A DNA stretch of 52,534 nucleotides from Weizmannia acidilactici (GCF_008974185.1 NZ_BKZP01000022.1:1-52534), one strand, 5' to 3'. Shown: positions 28,540-37,321, counted from the stretch's first letter. Notes: a model not told the origin generated them from the sequence alone. Translations and numbers: made by a program.

Positions 28540-29293
28540 ATCGAGTAGGAGGAGGTGACTAGCCCCCGTCCTCTCACACCACCGTACGTACGGTTCCGTA
28601 TACGGCGGTTCAATCAAATAAATGACGCTTGTCACAATACTTTTCATACAGGCTTTTCAGTCCTTGGTGATTCCAGTAGGAGTTACCAAGGGTTTTGTGT
28701 AATATTGGACTTTTAGAAATTCGCCAATATGCTTTCCTTGAGTTTCCCCTCAATGACCCATTTGTATCCTCTTTCAATAAACCTGTTCTGGCTCCACCCT
28801 CTTGAGGTCTCTCATGGAATTCACCACTACTTTCCTCAAGTAAGTCCACTACGGATTGTCTGTGTCATTGCCATACAGAATTTCCAGACGAAAACTTCTC
28901 TTTGATTGTTCAGTCCTTCCAAAACGGGAGCGACCCGTATTGTACTATGACCTCTGCTGACTTCTGACTGTTCAATAACCTATCACTAGGCTAGTTACCA
29001 ACTTAGTCGGCGTACCAGTCAGACCTCCCTGGGTAAGACTGCACTCTTTCCTCCACCTATCTGCCTCATTTACTCTGTATCACCTTTGGCAGTATGGACT
29101 TTACTTTGTTCGGCAAGCTCATCCAATGATACCTAGCCTTGTATGAGGTTCGTGTTCCTCGAGAATCGGAGGTTTGCCGCTCGCTTCCTTCAGATTCCGC
29201 ATCACTACGGACACCCTTGCGTTAGGCTATCGCTACTACTGCCTTCGCGATTCGGGACTTTCACCCTATAGAGTGCAACCATGCCAGGCGCAC
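28540..29293 (-). mobile_element. Group IIC intron, internally deleted (copy 2, behind rplY)
   Basis: Complete 754-bp element on the minus strand. The 5' end GTGCGCCTGGCATGG at 29293 is followed by domains I-III (to about 28850), closely alike the Oceanobacillus iheyensis IIC ribozyme. Domain IV keeps only the last part of the reverse transcriptase (28610-28849) instead of the roughly 420 codons expected. Domain V (about 28573-28612; stem arms ACCGCCGTA and TACGGTGGT with the CGC triad region) and domain VI end in TACTCGAT at 28540. It begins one base after the T-run of the rplY terminator, the classic IIC target. It differs from copy 3 in only about seven places. Confidence 0.92.
28610..28849 (-). 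pseudogene. Remnant of group II intron reverse transcriptase/maturase (copy 2)
   Basis: Open frame of 79 codons inside domain IV. The second half (RKAYWRISKSPILHKTLGN and QGLKSLYEKYC) matches the C-terminal end of the class C intron-encoded proteins. The fingers, palm with YADD and most of the maturase domain are missing, so this peptide cannot act as reverse transcriptase. The first half (MDLLEESSGEF onward) may come from the old start of the gene read after the internal deletion. Splicing would need a maturase from elsewhere or self-splicing. Confidence 0.8.
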
Positions 29294-29294
29294 C

Positions 29295-29326
29295 AAAAAA
29301 GGCGTACTTTCATACGCCTTTTTCCG
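29295..29326 (-). terminator. rplY (ctc) rho-independent terminator
   Basis: Minus-strand stem AAAAAGGCGTA TGAAAG TACGCCTTTTTT directly past the rplY stop; a group IIC intron begins one base after its T-run. Confidence 0.9.
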
Positions 29327-29968
29327 TCAGCTCGGATCTGCCGCTTCGTTTGTTTCCCGCCCTTCAAGATTTTTAGGCGTTCCCGATTCCTGCTGTTCGC
29401 CAGTGCTGATTTCTTCTTCCTGGCGAGGCGGCAGCACGGAACAAATCGTTTCCGTATCATCATGGTTAATCGTAAAACCGTATTGCCCGCGAATATCCCC
29501 GACAGAGATATTTTCGCCGACTTGTAAATTAGAAACATCCACCGTGATCGCATCAGGGATTTCATTTGGTTTTGCGGTAATGGACAATTCATGCAATGCC
29601 TGCTGCAGCACACCGCCGTCCTTCACCCCGGCGCATTCTTCCGAAAGGACGACGCGCACTTCCGCATCGACATCCTGCGACATATTTACTGCCAGAAAAT
29701 CAACATGGATGACTTTATTTTTCAGATGATCCGTTTGAACCTCATGAAGCATAACGTTTCGCTGCATCCCTTCCACATCAAGGGAAAACACAGCATTTCT
29801 TCCTTCTTCGCGCAATAACTTTTCAAATTCGGCGCCGCTAACGTAAATCGGTGTATTTTCAGTTTGATAACCATAAACAACGCCCGGTATGTAGCCTTTT
29901 CTCCTAAGCTGGCGGCTGGTGGAATGGTGTCTTTCCACCCTTTTTCTTGCTTCCAGTACATTTGCCAT
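29327..29968 (-). CDS. rplY: 50S ribosomal protein L25/general stress protein Ctc
   Basis: Two-domain L25 (TL5/CTC) protein that binds 5S rRNA on the large subunit; a general stress protein in Bacillus. The 213-residue protein has the L25 domain (about 1-95, with LRRKGYIPGVVYG) and the C-terminal beta domain (about 96-185, with VDAEVRVVLSEE and GQYGFTINHDDTETI), then an acidic, low-complexity tail. The ATG at 29968 is eight bases from AGGAGG; the ATG six bases earlier is too close. A sigma-B-type promoter lies ahead of it. Its usual partner pth is now behind an intron. Confidence 0.96.
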   Translation of the reverse strand: MANVLEARKRVERHHSTSRQLRRKGYIPGVVYGYQTENTPIYVSGAEFEKLLREEGRNAVFSLDVEGMQRNVMLHEVQTDHLKNKVIHVDFLAVNMSQDVDAEVRVVLSEECAGVKDGGVLQQALHELSITAKPNEIPDAITVDVSNLQVGENISVGDIRGQYGFTINHDDTETICSVLPPRQEEEISTGEQQESGTPKNLEGRETNEAADPS

Positions 29969-30010
29969 GATCATGACCTCCTAATGTTTAAGCAAGCATC
30001 AAGTATATAT

Positions 30011-30036
30011 TTACCCCAGCCAAATAGAATATAAAC
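30011..30036 (-). promoter_or_regulatory. Sigma-B-type promoter of rplY (ctc)
   Basis: Minus strand GTTTAT (complement of 30031-30036), 14-base spacer, GGGTAA (complement of 30011-30016), against the sigma-B consensus GTTTAA and GGGTAT: one mismatch in each box. B. subtilis ctc is a classical sigma-B gene, which supports it. Confidence 0.75.
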
Positions 30037-30081
30037 CTATTTTTTTAATTTTTTTGGCTTTATACCGGAATTCCCGACAAA

Positions 30082-31044
30082 TTATATGTCAAACAGCGGG
30101 CTTACAGACTGGTCTTCATGCACACGGATAATCGCTTCGCCCAAAAGCGGCGCAACCGACAACTCTACAAGCTTTTCGATTTTACGTTCTTCCGGAATAT
30201 TGATGGAATTGGTGACAACCAGTTCTTTAATCGGGGAGTTGTTAATGCGTTCAATCGCAGGCCCTGACAATACCGGGTGGGTGCAGCTCGCATACACTTC
30301 TTTCGCGCCGCTTTCAATCAGCGCTTTCGCCGCAAGCGTAATCGTTCCTGCCGTATCAATAATGTCATCGATGATAATGCAAATTTTCCCATCCACATTT
30401 CCGACAATGTTCATCACTTCGGCAACATTCGGGCGCGGTCGGCGTTTATCGATAATAGCGATCGGCGCTTTGAGGCGCTCAGCCAGTTTGCGGGCACGGG
30501 TCACGCCGCCATGGTCGGGGGAAACAACGACAATATCTTCTTGGCGGAATTTTTTGCCTTTAAAGTATTTCGCAATAATTGGGACGCCCATCAAATGGTC
30601 AATTGGAATATCGAAAAATCCTTGAATTTGCGGCGCGTGCAAATCCAATGTAATCACCCTCGTAGCGCCTGCCGTTTCCAAAAGATTAGCTACGAGTTTT
30701 GCAGTGATCGGTTCGCGCGCGCGGGCTTTCCTATCCTGCCTTGCATAGCCGTAGTAAGGGATGACAAGGTTAATCGTACGCGCGGAAGCCCGTTTTAACG
30801 CATCGACCATAATGAGGAGTTCCATCATATGTTCATTGACGGGATCGCTTGTCGATTGGATCACATAAACATCGCAGCCGCGGATACTTTCTTCAATATT
30901 GATTTGAATTTCACCGTCGCTGAATTGCGAAACGGAACATTTTCCCAGTTCCACCCCGACAACTCTGGCAATTTCTTCGGCAAGTTTCGGATTGGAATTC
31001 AGCGTGAAAATTTTCAAATTTGGATCTAAATACTGGTTAGACAT
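30082..31044 (-). CDS. prs: Ribose-phosphate pyrophosphokinase
   Basis: Makes PRPP from ribose 5-phosphate and ATP for purines, pyrimidines, His, Trp and NAD. The 320-residue class I enzyme shows the flexible-loop and ATP residues [17 protein letters not shown], the PRPP-binding motif [15 protein letters not shown] and [11 protein letters not shown]. Start ATG with GGAGG six bases upstream. It lies 13 bases behind glmU, so it is probably transcribed from the glmU promoter, as in B. subtilis. Confidence 0.98.
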   Translation of the reverse strand: MSNQYLDPNLKIFTLNSNPKLAEEIARVVGVELGKCSVSQFSDGEIQINIEESIRGCDVYVIQSTSDPVNEHMMELLIMVDALKRASARTINLVIPYYGYARQDRKARAREPITAKLVANLLETAGATRVITLDLHAPQIQGFFDIPIDHLMGVPIIAKYFKGKKFRQEDIVVVSPDHGGVTRARKLAERLKAPIAIIDKRRPRPNVAEVMNIVGNVDGKICIIIDDIIDTAGTITLAAKALIESGAKEVYASCTHPVLSGPAIERINNSPIKELVVTNSINIPEERKIEKLVELSVAPLLGEAIIRVHEDQSVSPLFDI

Positions 31045-31057
31045 GATGGACCTCCAA

Positions 31058-32431
31058 TTATTGTTTATGTTTTAATTTATTGGCATAATTTTCCTTGTTG
31101 ACCTGTCGTGCGCGTGCTATGGATAATGCTTCTCCCGGAACATCATCCGTAATCGTCGAACCCGCAGCAACATAAGCATTTTTTCCGATGGTTACAGGTG
31201 CAACCAAATTGGAGTTACAGCCGATAAATGCACCATCTTCAATGATTGTTTTAAATTTATGTTTACCGTCATAATTCACTGTAATCGTGCCGCAACCAAG
31301 ATTGACGCCCGCCCCCACTTCCGCGTCGCCGATATACGTCAGGTGGGATGCTTTGCTGCCTTTTCCGACGGTTGATTTCTTGACCTCAACAAAATTGCCG
31401 ATCCTTGCATCGTCCGCGATCAACGACTCCGGCCGTATATGGGCATAAGGACCGACTTGAACATGGGCACCGATTTCACTGTTTTCTGCAACCGATTGGC
31501 GGATTTCTGTTCCGTTTCCGACGATGCAATCCATAATGTCCGAATTCGGCCCGATCTTGCATCCTTCCCCGATGATGGTTTTTCCGGACAGCTTCGTCCC
31601 CGGGTAAATGACGGTATCCTGGCCGACCACAACATCCGCATCAATGTAAGTTTGCTGCGGATCAATGATTGTCACGCCGTTTTTCATATGGCCTTCGTTG
31701 ATGCGTTTTCTCATGATCCTTTCCGCTTCGGCGAGCTGGACCCTGTCGTTTACGCCTAAAGTTTCTTCCATGCTTTCCGTATGGTAAGCAACCACGATTT
31801 CCCCTTGCGATTTTAAGATGCTCACAACATCAGGGAGATAATATTCGCCTTGGGCATTATCGTTCGAAACTTGTTTTAAAGCTCCAAAAAGCGCCCGGTT
31901 ATCAAAGCAGTAAACACCCGTATTGATTTCTCTCACATTCCGTTCTTCCAGTGTGGCGTCTTTATGTTCGACAATTTTCTCCACCAATCCCGCTTTATTG
32001 CGGATCACCCGCCCGTATCCGGTTGGGTCGGATGCGTTTGCGGTTAAAATCGTTACTTTCGCTTTTTTCTGTTCATGCTCCTCAAATAGCGCCTTTAAGG
32101 TCTGCGCCTGTAATAAAGGCGTGTCCCCACAGACAACCAAAGTAGTACCGTCCTCTTTTCCCAAAATCGGTTCAGCCTGCAGGACGGCATGCCCGGTACC
32201 TAACTGTTCCTCTTGCAGGACAAAATCCGTTTTGCCCTTTAGGCATGCCTGTACTTGTTCTGCGCCATGCCCGACAACCGTCACAATTTTATCCATATCA
32301 AGCTGTAAAACCTGGTCTGCAACATGTTCGACCATCGGCTTTCCGCAGACGGGATGGAGCACTTTATACAATTTCGATTTCATGCGGGTACCCTGGCCTG
32401 CAGCTAGGAGTACAGCGAATCTATTTGCCAT
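31058..32431 (-). CDS. glmU: Bifunctional UDP-GlcNAc pyrophosphorylase/glucosamine-1-phosphate acetyltransferase
   Basis: Makes UDP-GlcNAc for wall synthesis. In the 457 residues the N-terminal uridylyltransferase domain carries [19 protein letters not shown] (about 9-27) and [11 protein letters not shown]; after a helix at about 230-250 the C-terminal left-handed beta helix shows hexapeptide repeats such as [13 protein letters not shown] and [16 protein letters not shown] with the acetyltransferase His/Tyr sites. ATG start with GGGGGA. Start of the glmU-prs unit, with a good promoter at 32467-32495. Confidence 0.98.
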   Translation of the reverse strand: MANRFAVLLAAGQGTRMKSKLYKVLHPVCGKPMVEHVADQVLQLDMDKIVTVVGHGAEQVQACLKGKTDFVLQEEQLGTGHAVLQAEPILGKEDGTTLVVCGDTPLLQAQTLKALFEEHEQKKAKVTILTANASDPTGYGRVIRNKAGLVEKIVEHKDATLEERNVREINTGVYCFDNRALFGALKQVSNDNAQGEYYLPDVVSILKSQGEIVVAYHTESMEETLGVNDRVQLAEAERIMRKRINEGHMKNGVTIIDPQQTYIDADVVVGQDTVIYPGTKLSGKTIIGEGCKIGPNSDIMDCIVGNGTEIRQSVAENSEIGAHVQVGPYAHIRPESLIADDARIGNFVEVKKSTVGKGSKASHLTYIGDAEVGAGVNLGCGTITVNYDGKHKFKTIIEDGAFIGCNSNLVAPVTIGKNAYVAAGSTITDDVPGEALSIARARQVNKENYANKLKHKQ

Positions 32432-32466
32432 TTATGATCCCCCAATAAACCTTTTTATCCATAAAA

Positions 32467-32495
32467 AATATATCTTAAATAATCGTTTATTTCAA
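32467..32495 (-). promoter_or_regulatory. Sigma-A promoter of glmU-prs
   Basis: Minus strand TTGAAA (complement of 32490-32495), 17-base spacer, TATATT (complement of 32467-32472), five of six bases in each box, about 35 bases ahead of glmU. Confidence 0.65.
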
Positions 32496-32665
32496 GGAAA
32501 CCCGGGGAAATACAATTATTGGAAAACCATTTTTGTGGCAAAGTTGCGGATGATTTAGTTACAATAGAAGAATTTGCTGTAAAAAGGGGGACAGGCCGGT
32601 TCAGGGTACGGCGTCCGACAAATGCAGGAGGTGCTTGTTCCGGTACGGGCGGCGTAAAAATATGC

Positions 32666-32700
32666 AAAAAAGAAGAGCCTTACTGTTGAAGTAGGCTCTT
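32666..32700 (-). terminator. spoVG rho-independent terminator
   Basis: Minus-strand stem AAGAGCCTACTT CAAC AGTAAGGCTCTT, then CTTTTTTG, 16 bases past the spoVG stop. Confidence 0.85.
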
Positions 32701-32715
32701 GTTGCAAATATTCTA

Positions 32716-33009
32716 TCAGGAAGCGCCGGCTTCCTCAAATTCCACTTGTTCCAATTCCCCTAAACGGTGATATTCCGACAAAACCGCGTCGTGGATCTTA
32801 CTGCGCGTACTCGAGTTGATTGGATGGGCGATATCTCTAAACTCGCCGTCCGGAGTCCTTTTGCTCGGCATTGCAACAAACAAGCCATTGTTGCCGTCGA
32901 TCACGCGAATATCGTGGATAACAAACTCGTTGTCCATGGTAATAGATGCAATCGCTCTCATCCTGCCTTCCGTGTGCACACGGCGCAGCCTTACATCTGT
33001 TACTTCCAT
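32716..33009 (-). CDS. spoVG: Septation/regulatory RNA-binding protein SpoVG
   Basis: Small conserved protein that binds RNA and DNA and affects cell division, sporulation and surface genes. The 97 residues begin [20 protein letters not shown] and include [19 protein letters not shown] and the [20 protein letters not shown] motif, all typical. ATG with AAGGTGGTG upstream. A sigma-H promoter lies ahead and a terminator behind, so it is a single transcription unit. Confidence 0.98.
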   Translation of the reverse strand: MEVTDVRLRRVHTEGRMRAIASITMDNEFVIHDIRVIDGNNGLFVAMPSKRTPDGEFRDIAHPINSSTRSKIHDAVLSEYHRLGELEQVEFEEAGAS

Positions 33010-33045
33010 TCTTTCACCACCTTAAAAAATTTAGGATCATTTTTA

Positions 33046-33074
33046 GTATTCAACGTACTTTAAAAATTTCCTTC
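33046..33074 (-). promoter_or_regulatory. Sigma-H promoter of spoVG
   Basis: Minus strand GAAGGAAAT (complement of 33066-33074), 11-base spacer, GTTGAATAC (complement of 33046-33054). Both match the sigma-H consensus RNAGGAWWW and RNNGAATWW very well. spoVG is the model sigma-H promoter in B. subtilis, where AbrB represses it from the upstream AT-rich DNA, which is also AT-rich here. Confidence 0.85.
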
Positions 33075-33137
33075 TTTTTCAGAAAAAAACCCTAAAATTT
33101 TTCATAGATTGAAAGAATGGAAGCAGGGAACAGGTCA

Positions 33138-33512
33138 TTAAGGAATAAGCGCAACCGCTTCTATTTCAACACCCGCATTTTTCGGGAGCCGTGCCACTTC
33201 CACACAGGAGCGGGCCGGTTTATGGCTTGTAAAATAGGAACCGTATACTTCGTTCACTTTGGCAAAGTCATTCATGTCTTTAATAAAAACCGTTGTTTTG
33301 ATGACTGTTTCCAATGAAGCGCCTGCCTCTTCCAAAATCGCTTTTAAATTTTGCATCACCTGATGGGTTTGCGCTTCAATATCTCCTTCTACAAGCGTCC
33401 CATCCAGCTTCAGCGGGATCTGGCCTGAACTGAAAAATAAATTGCCCGCAATGATGCCCTGCGCGTATGGTCCAATTGCCTGCGGCGCCTGTTTTGTTGA
33501 TACGGTCTTCAT
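33138..33512 (-). CDS. ridA: RidA family reactive intermediate deaminase YabJ
   Basis: Trimeric enzyme that hydrolyses enamine/imine intermediates from PLP enzymes; in B. subtilis yabJ is needed for purine regulation by PurR. The 124-residue protein shows [22 protein letters not shown], the catalytic-site Arg in [20 protein letters not shown] and the final EAVALIP. It overlaps the end of purR by four bases, so it is translated together with purR. Confidence 0.97.
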   Translation of the reverse strand: MKTVSTKQAPQAIGPYAQGIIAGNLFFSSGQIPLKLDGTLVEGDIEAQTHQVMQNLKAILEEAGASLETVIKTTVFIKDMNDFAKVNEVYGSYFTSHKPARSCVEVARLPKNAGVEIEAVALIP

Positions 33513-34357
33513 TTTGCATCCTCCTCTAAAAAAGTGCTGACTTTCGAAAAATAGTTTCCTTCCACCACTTTGATTTGCTGGCTGCGCACATCCACATCCT
33601 TCAATTTGACGAGGGACACATAATCATCCACAAGGCGTTCTTTCGTGTCTTCGGATTCCACCAGTACACCGATACCCGCCACAGATGCATTGAACTCTTT
33701 TAACAAATTGATCATCCCGTTAATCGTCCCGCCGGCTTTCATAAAATCATCGACAATTAAAACTTTTGCCCCTTCCCGCAGGCTTCTTTTGGACAGGACC
33801 ATCGTCTGAATTCGTTTTTGCGAGCCGGAGACATAATTGATGCTGACAGTCGGCCCTTCCGTCACTTTGCTGTCGTTTCTGACGATAACAACCGGAACGT
33901 TTAAATACATGGCAGCAGCAAGCGCAATCGGGATCCCTTTTGTTGCCACGGTCATAATCGTGTCAATCTCTCGGTCGGAAAAAGCGGCAGCCAATAATTT
34001 GCCGACCTTGCTGATCAATTGGGGGTTGCCGATCAAATCCGTCATATATAAGTACCCGCCCGGCAGCAGACGGTCCGGATTTTCCATGAGCGTGCAAAGT
34101 TCGCTGATTGCTTCATCCGCTTCCGCCCTGCCCGCGCGCGAAATAAATTTTACGCCGCCCGCCGCGCCGGGCACGGTTTGTAGCGTTCCAATCCCCCTTT
34201 TTTCAAACGTTTCTTTGATAATCGTTAAATCCTCGCTGATAGAAGATTTCGCGGAATTGTAACGATCGGCAAAAAAACTGAGGGGTACGAGAATCCTCGG
34301 TTTTTGCAATAAATAATGCGTCATGTCCACAAGTCGTTCACTTCGCCGAAACTTCAC
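33509..34357 (-). CDS. purR: Purine operon repressor PurR
   Basis: PRPP-sensing repressor of purine genes. The 282-residue protein has an N-terminal winged helix (about 1-75, [20 protein letters not shown] then [18 protein letters not shown]) and a phosphoribosyltransferase-like domain with the PRPP motif [17 protein letters not shown] at about 203-219. A long upstream extension is open, but the GTG at 34357, with GGGGG eight bases upstream, matches the family start (285 residues in B. subtilis). It overlaps ridA by four bases. Confidence 0.97.
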   Translation of the reverse strand: MKFRRSERLVDMTHYLLQKPRILVPLSFFADRYNSAKSSISEDLTIIKETFEKRGIGTLQTVPGAAGGVKFISRAGRAEADEAISELCTLMENPDRLLPGGYLYMTDLIGNPQLISKVGKLLAAAFSDREIDTIMTVATKGIPIALAAAMYLNVPVVIVRNDSKVTEGPTVSINYVSGSQKRIQTMVLSKRSLREGAKVLIVDDFMKAGGTINGMINLLKEFNASVAGIGVLVESEDTKERLVDDYVSLVKLKDVDVRSQQIKVVEGNYFSKVSTFLEEDAK

Positions 34358-34488
34358 TCTACAAACCCCCGTTACATCCGATCTCATTAAAAGCGCGGTG
34401 CCCGCCCCGCCGCATCCTTTACGCCAAAAACGGGCGCACATAAACTCAGGCAGGTGTAGGCGCCGGAAAAACTGGATATGATAACATA

Positions 34489-34516
34489 AATATACATCAT
34501 TTTTTTGTTTTTGCAA
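34489..34516 (-). promoter_or_regulatory. Candidate purR promoter
   Basis: Minus strand TTGCAA (complement of 34511-34516), 16-base spacer, TATATT (complement of 34489-34494). It would leave a leader of about 120 bases ahead of purR. I did not see a clear PurBox. Confidence 0.4.
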
Positions 34517-34546
34517 ATCAAATTCCGTACAATAGTGTATTTTATT

Positions 34547-35413
34547 TTATGATTGTTCGCGTTCCCCGATCAACCTTACAGTAAATACCTGTCCGCAAAA
34601 TCCCCTCAGGCCGTTATAAATCCGCTGGAGCCTCGAATCGTACTGGACAAGGCCGAAAACGGTAGGCCCGCTTCCGCTCATTAAAGCAAGGTCCGCCCCG
34701 AAACGTTTCATCTGCGTTTTAATGTGCGCCACTTGCGGATACGCCTTTAAAGTGACGCTTTCCAGCACATTGCCGGCAAGGCGGCAAATTTTTTGAAAAT
34801 CCTGTCCGCGTATTGCCTCAATCATCCCGTTGATATCCGGATGTACGAATTGATTCAAGTCCAACTGCTTGTAAATTTCGGCCGTCGACACCCCGATGGG
34901 CGGTTTCGCCAAGATCACCCAGCAATTCGGCGGGGCAGGCAGTTTGGTGATTTTTTCGCCCCTCCCTTTAGCAAGCGCGGTACCGCCATAGACACAAAAG
35001 GACACATCGGAGCCAATCTCAGCGCCGAGTTCGGCCAATTCATCGAGGGAGAGGCCGAGATTCCACAGCTTATTCAACCCTCTGAGTGTCGCGGCTGCAT
35101 CGCTGCTTCCGCCCGCCAGCCCGGCAGCTACCGGAATCACCTTGTCGATTGCAATTTCTACGCCTTGCCGAATCCCGTACCGTTCTTTCAATAACCGGGC
35201 AGCCTGATATGCCAAATTTCTTTGGTCATCCGGCACAAAGCGGTTTTGCGAAACGATTTTAATCTCATTTTCGCGGAGTTCCGAGAGTTCAAGATGGTCG
35301 GACAAATCAATGGTTGTCATAATCATTTCAACCTCATGGTAGCCATCTTCGCGCTTGCCAAGCACATCGAGCGATAAATTAATCTTTGCCGGCGCTTTGA
35401 CCAACAATTTCAA
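34547..35413 (-). CDS. ispE: 4-diphosphocytidyl-2-C-methyl-D-erythritol kinase
   Basis: GHMP-family kinase of the MEP isoprenoid pathway. The 288-residue protein begins [22 protein letters not shown] and has the ATP loop [21 protein letters not shown] and [11 protein letters not shown] near the C terminus. A GTG at 35422 overlaps the ribosome site AGTAGGTGA; the TTG at 35413 is correctly spaced and matches the B. subtilis start, so I used it. Ahead of it in transcription lies sspF, separated by a 500-base gap with a miniature element. Confidence 0.97.
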   Translation of the reverse strand: MKLLVKAPAKINLSLDVLGKREDGYHEVEMIMTTIDLSDHLELSELRENEIKIVSQNRFVPDDQRNLAYQAARLLKERYGIRQGVEIAIDKVIPVAAGLAGGSSDAAATLRGLNKLWNLGLSLDELAELGAEIGSDVSFCVYGGTALAKGRGEKITKLPAPPNCWVILAKPPIGVSTAEIYKQLDLNQFVHPDINGMIEAIRGQDFQKICRLAGNVLESVTLKAYPQVAHIKTQMKRFGADLALMSGSGPTVFGLVQYDSRLQRIYNGLRGFCGQVFTVRLIGEREQS

Positions 35414-35601
35414 ATCGTTCACCTACTTCCAAAATCCAGCCGCAGCTTTCCTATGCTTCATTTTTCTTATTCTAACATAATGCCCGACAAATATTTACAT
35501 CAAAGAATAAATTTCATCATAAAGCAGAAGAAATTGTGGACAGGCGTAAAATTTACCGTTTTCTTCAACGGACGCCATGGCTGGGACGAAGGGCGCAAGG
35601 A

Positions 35602-35879
35602 GGGGCTTTCCCAAAAATCTCTTAATCAATCTGCCGGAAAAATAATTTTTCTAAACAGGGTTCTTGTTTCACGTATTTTGTTGATGATCGCGAAATTCAC
35701 GAGACTCCTGCAGGAAAAGGAGGACAAGAAGGGACCCCGCAGCATGGAGTCGTGCGAAGAGGCTCGCGGACTGCCTGCAGAAAGCGGGTAATTTCGCGAT
35801 CATTAACAAATTCCAACGATAGAACTGTGCATTTAAAAAGGGGCGCCCCAGGTCAATTACTGACTTTAGGGACAGCCCC
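35602..35879. mobile_element. IS1182-like miniature inverted-repeat element (MITE), copy A
   Basis: A 278-bp non-coding element between sspF and ispE with imperfect 16-base terminal inverted repeats, GGGGCTTTCCCAAAAA at 35602-35617 and CTTTAGGGACAGCCCC at 35864-35879, the type found at IS1182-family ends. In its middle is a palindromic core (35680-35807). From its right end inward it aligns with the left part of copy B at 44027 (shared GGGGCGCCCCTTT, TATCGTTGG and TTGATGATCGCGAAATT), so both come from one ancestor. No protein is encoded and no clear target duplication is seen. Confidence 0.65.
35680..35807. repeat. Palindromic core repeat (GAGACTCCTGC type), copy A
   Basis: Arms GTTGATGATCGCGAAATT and AATTTCGCGATCATTAAC enclose a structured insert with GAGACTCCTGC, GACCCCGCAG and GAGGCTCGCG blocks. 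These blocks resemble a repeat common in Bacillus and Geobacillus genomes. Copy B at 44101-44193 is in opposite direction and lacks about 35 bases of the centre. Confidence 0.7.
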
Positions 35880-35914
35880 CTCCGGCATGCAACAGTCCAA
35901 AAGGTACCGACAGG

Positions 35915-36103
35915 TCAAATGCCTGATTGTTTTTCCGAAGCCAGATGCGCTTCCGCCAGTTCAATGGCCCGTTTGACCATATTCCCGGCATCACGGGCTT
36001 TAATGCCACCCCATCCTTCTTTTTGGACAACATCATAAAAGCCCAAATCTTTCGCCAACTCTTCTTTAAAACGTTCAGACATAATCCCTCTTCTTCGGTT
36101 CAT
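35915..36103 (-). CDS. sspF: Small acid-soluble spore protein SspF (alpha/beta type)
   Basis: DNA-coating spore protein of the alpha/beta family. The 62-residue protein has [31 protein letters not shown] and ends in SEKQSGI. I kept the first ATG (36103) because B. subtilis SspF also begins with a short RRRG-V/I-MS segment; the AAAGGGGG site is then rather far (about 13 bases), and the ATG at 36082 with AGAGGGA is an alternative. A forespore promoter lies about 60 bases ahead, just in front of the group IIC intron. Confidence 0.93.
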   Translation of the reverse strand: MNRRRGIMSERFKEELAKDLGFYDVVQKEGWGGIKARDAGNMVKRAIELAEAHLASEKQSGI

Positions 36104-36163
36104 AAGATGAACATTTCCCCCTTTGGTGAAAAAGCAGGGTCAAAAAGCCCGCCTCTCCATTTT

Positions 36164-36193
36164 TATTTTGGTTCAAAAACAATCCCTGCATGC
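36164..36193 (-). promoter_or_regulatory. Forespore-type (sigma-G) promoter of sspF
   Basis: Minus strand GCATG (complement of 36189-36193), 18-base spacer, CAAAATA (complement of 36164-36170), against GHATR and CATNHTA: one mismatch in total. The -35 lies only about 38 bases from the 3' end of intron copy 3. Confidence 0.55.
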
Positions 36194-36230
36194 CTGCCTG
36201 TAGTATGTGTGGAACCGGTCCAAAATATGA

Positions 36231-36984
36231 ATCGAGTAGGAGGAGGTGACTAGCCCCCGTCCTCTCACACCACCGTACGTACGGTTCCGTATACGGCGGT
36301 TCAATCAAATAAATGACGCTTGTCACAATACTTTTCATACAGGCTTTTCAGTCCTTGGTGATTCCAGTAGGAGTTACCAAGGGTTTTGTGTAATATTGGA
36401 CTTTTAGAAATTCGCCAATATGCTTTCCTTGAGTTTCCCCTCAATGACCCATTTGTATCCTCTTTCAATAAACCTGTTCTGGCTCCACCCTCTTGAGGTC
36501 TCTCATGGAATTCACCACTACTTTCCTCAAGTAGGTCCACTACGGATTGTCTGTGTCATTGCCATACAGAATTTCCAGACGAAAACTTCTCTTTGATTGT
36601 TCAGTCCTTCCAAAACGGGAGCGACCCGTATTGTACTATGACCTCTGCTGACTTCTGACTGTTCAATAACCTATCACTAGGCTAGTTACCAACTTAGTCG
36701 GCGTACCAGTCAGACCTCCCTGGGTAAGACTGCACTCTTTCCTCCACCTATCTGCCTCATTTACTCTGTATCACCTTTGGCAGTATGGACTTTACTCTGT
36801 TCGGCAAGCTCATCCAATGATACCTAGCCTTGTATGAGGTTCGTGTTCCTCAAGAATCGGAGGTTTGCCGCTCGCTTCCTTCAGATTCCGCATCACTACG
36901 GACACCCTTGCGTTAGACTATCGCTACTACTGCCTTCGCGATTCGGGACTTTCACCCTATAGCGTGCAGCCATGCCAGGCGAAC
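36231..36984 (-). mobile_element. Group IIC intron, internally deleted (copy 3, behind veg)
   Basis: Complete 754-bp element, same length and nearly same sequence as the copy at 28540-29293 (about seven differences). It begins at 36984 just after the veg terminator stem and ends in TACTCGAT at 36231. The 5' splice site reads GTTCG instead of the usual GTGCG (base 3 G to T), which may weaken splicing. Domains V and VI are unchanged. It lies between veg and sspF, adjacent genes in B. subtilis. Confidence 0.92.
36301..36540 (-). pseudogene. Remnant of group II intron reverse transcriptase/maturase (copy 3)
   Basis: Same 79-codon frame as in copy 2, identical in protein sequence except that silent or non-coding changes occur around it. 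It holds only the C-terminal RKAYWRIS...LKSLYEKYC end of the intron protein. That two copies keep exactly the same deletion shows the short form itself was copied rather than each copy having decayed by itself. Confidence 0.8.
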
Positions 36985-36986
36985 CG

Positions 36987-37024
36987 AAAGCGGCGGCAGG
37001 CCTAGTGCCCGCCGCCGCTTTTTT
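36987..37024 (-). terminator. veg rho-independent terminator
   Basis: Minus-strand stem AAGCGGCGGCGGGC with a matching GCCTGCCGCCGCTTT arm; the T-run is short because the intron begins two bases after TTT. A run of six A ahead suggests it is bidirectional. Confidence 0.85.
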
Positions 37025-37069
37025 CAATAAAAACTGAAAACAGCAAACATATGTCTGCTGCCGTTTCAT

Positions 37070-37321
37070 TCATCCTTCCTGCTGTTTATCCATAAAAACC
37101 AACTGCACTGTTTCTGTCAATACATCTGCATAGCTGTATGAAACCCGCTCAAATGCATTTTCCTCTTTGTCTAATTCAATGACAAAAACTGATGGATAAG
37201 TTTCTGCCAAAACACCAGAACGTTCAATCGTTTTTCTTCTTCCGCCATTGGCCCTCAACATTAATCTTTTTCCCAAGTTTGAATCCAAGGATTTTTTAAT
37301 GTCAGTCAACGTTTTTGGCAT
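37070..37321 (-). CDS. veg: Veg protein, biofilm/sporulation-associated
   Basis: Small, very strongly expressed cytosolic protein that in B. subtilis promotes biofilm gene expression by acting against SinR. The 83-residue protein begins [20 protein letters not shown] and has [28 protein letters not shown], as in the family. The ATG at 37321 has GAGGTGGAG ahead; a GTG/ATG extension of five codons is less likely. Two tandem sigma-A promoters lie upstream. Confidence 0.97.
   Translation of the reverse strand: MPKTLTDIKKSLDSNLGKRLMLRANGGRRKTIERSGVLAETYPSVFVIELDKEENAFERVSYSYADVLTETVQLVFMDKQQEG

Noticed and set aside
29174-29527. Plus-strand frame of 117 codons
   Set aside because: Antisense to the intron and rplY; explained by the repeat, not a gene.
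32455-32667. Minus-strand frame of 70 codons upstream of glmU
   Set aside because: Covers the glmU promoter and lies in the usual non-coding gap; no ribosome site.
28540-36984. The two introns as arms of a composite transposon carrying rplY-to-sspF genes
   Set aside because: Both have the same direction, no transposase ends, and the genes between them are the native core order; independent retrohoming at terminators explains it better.
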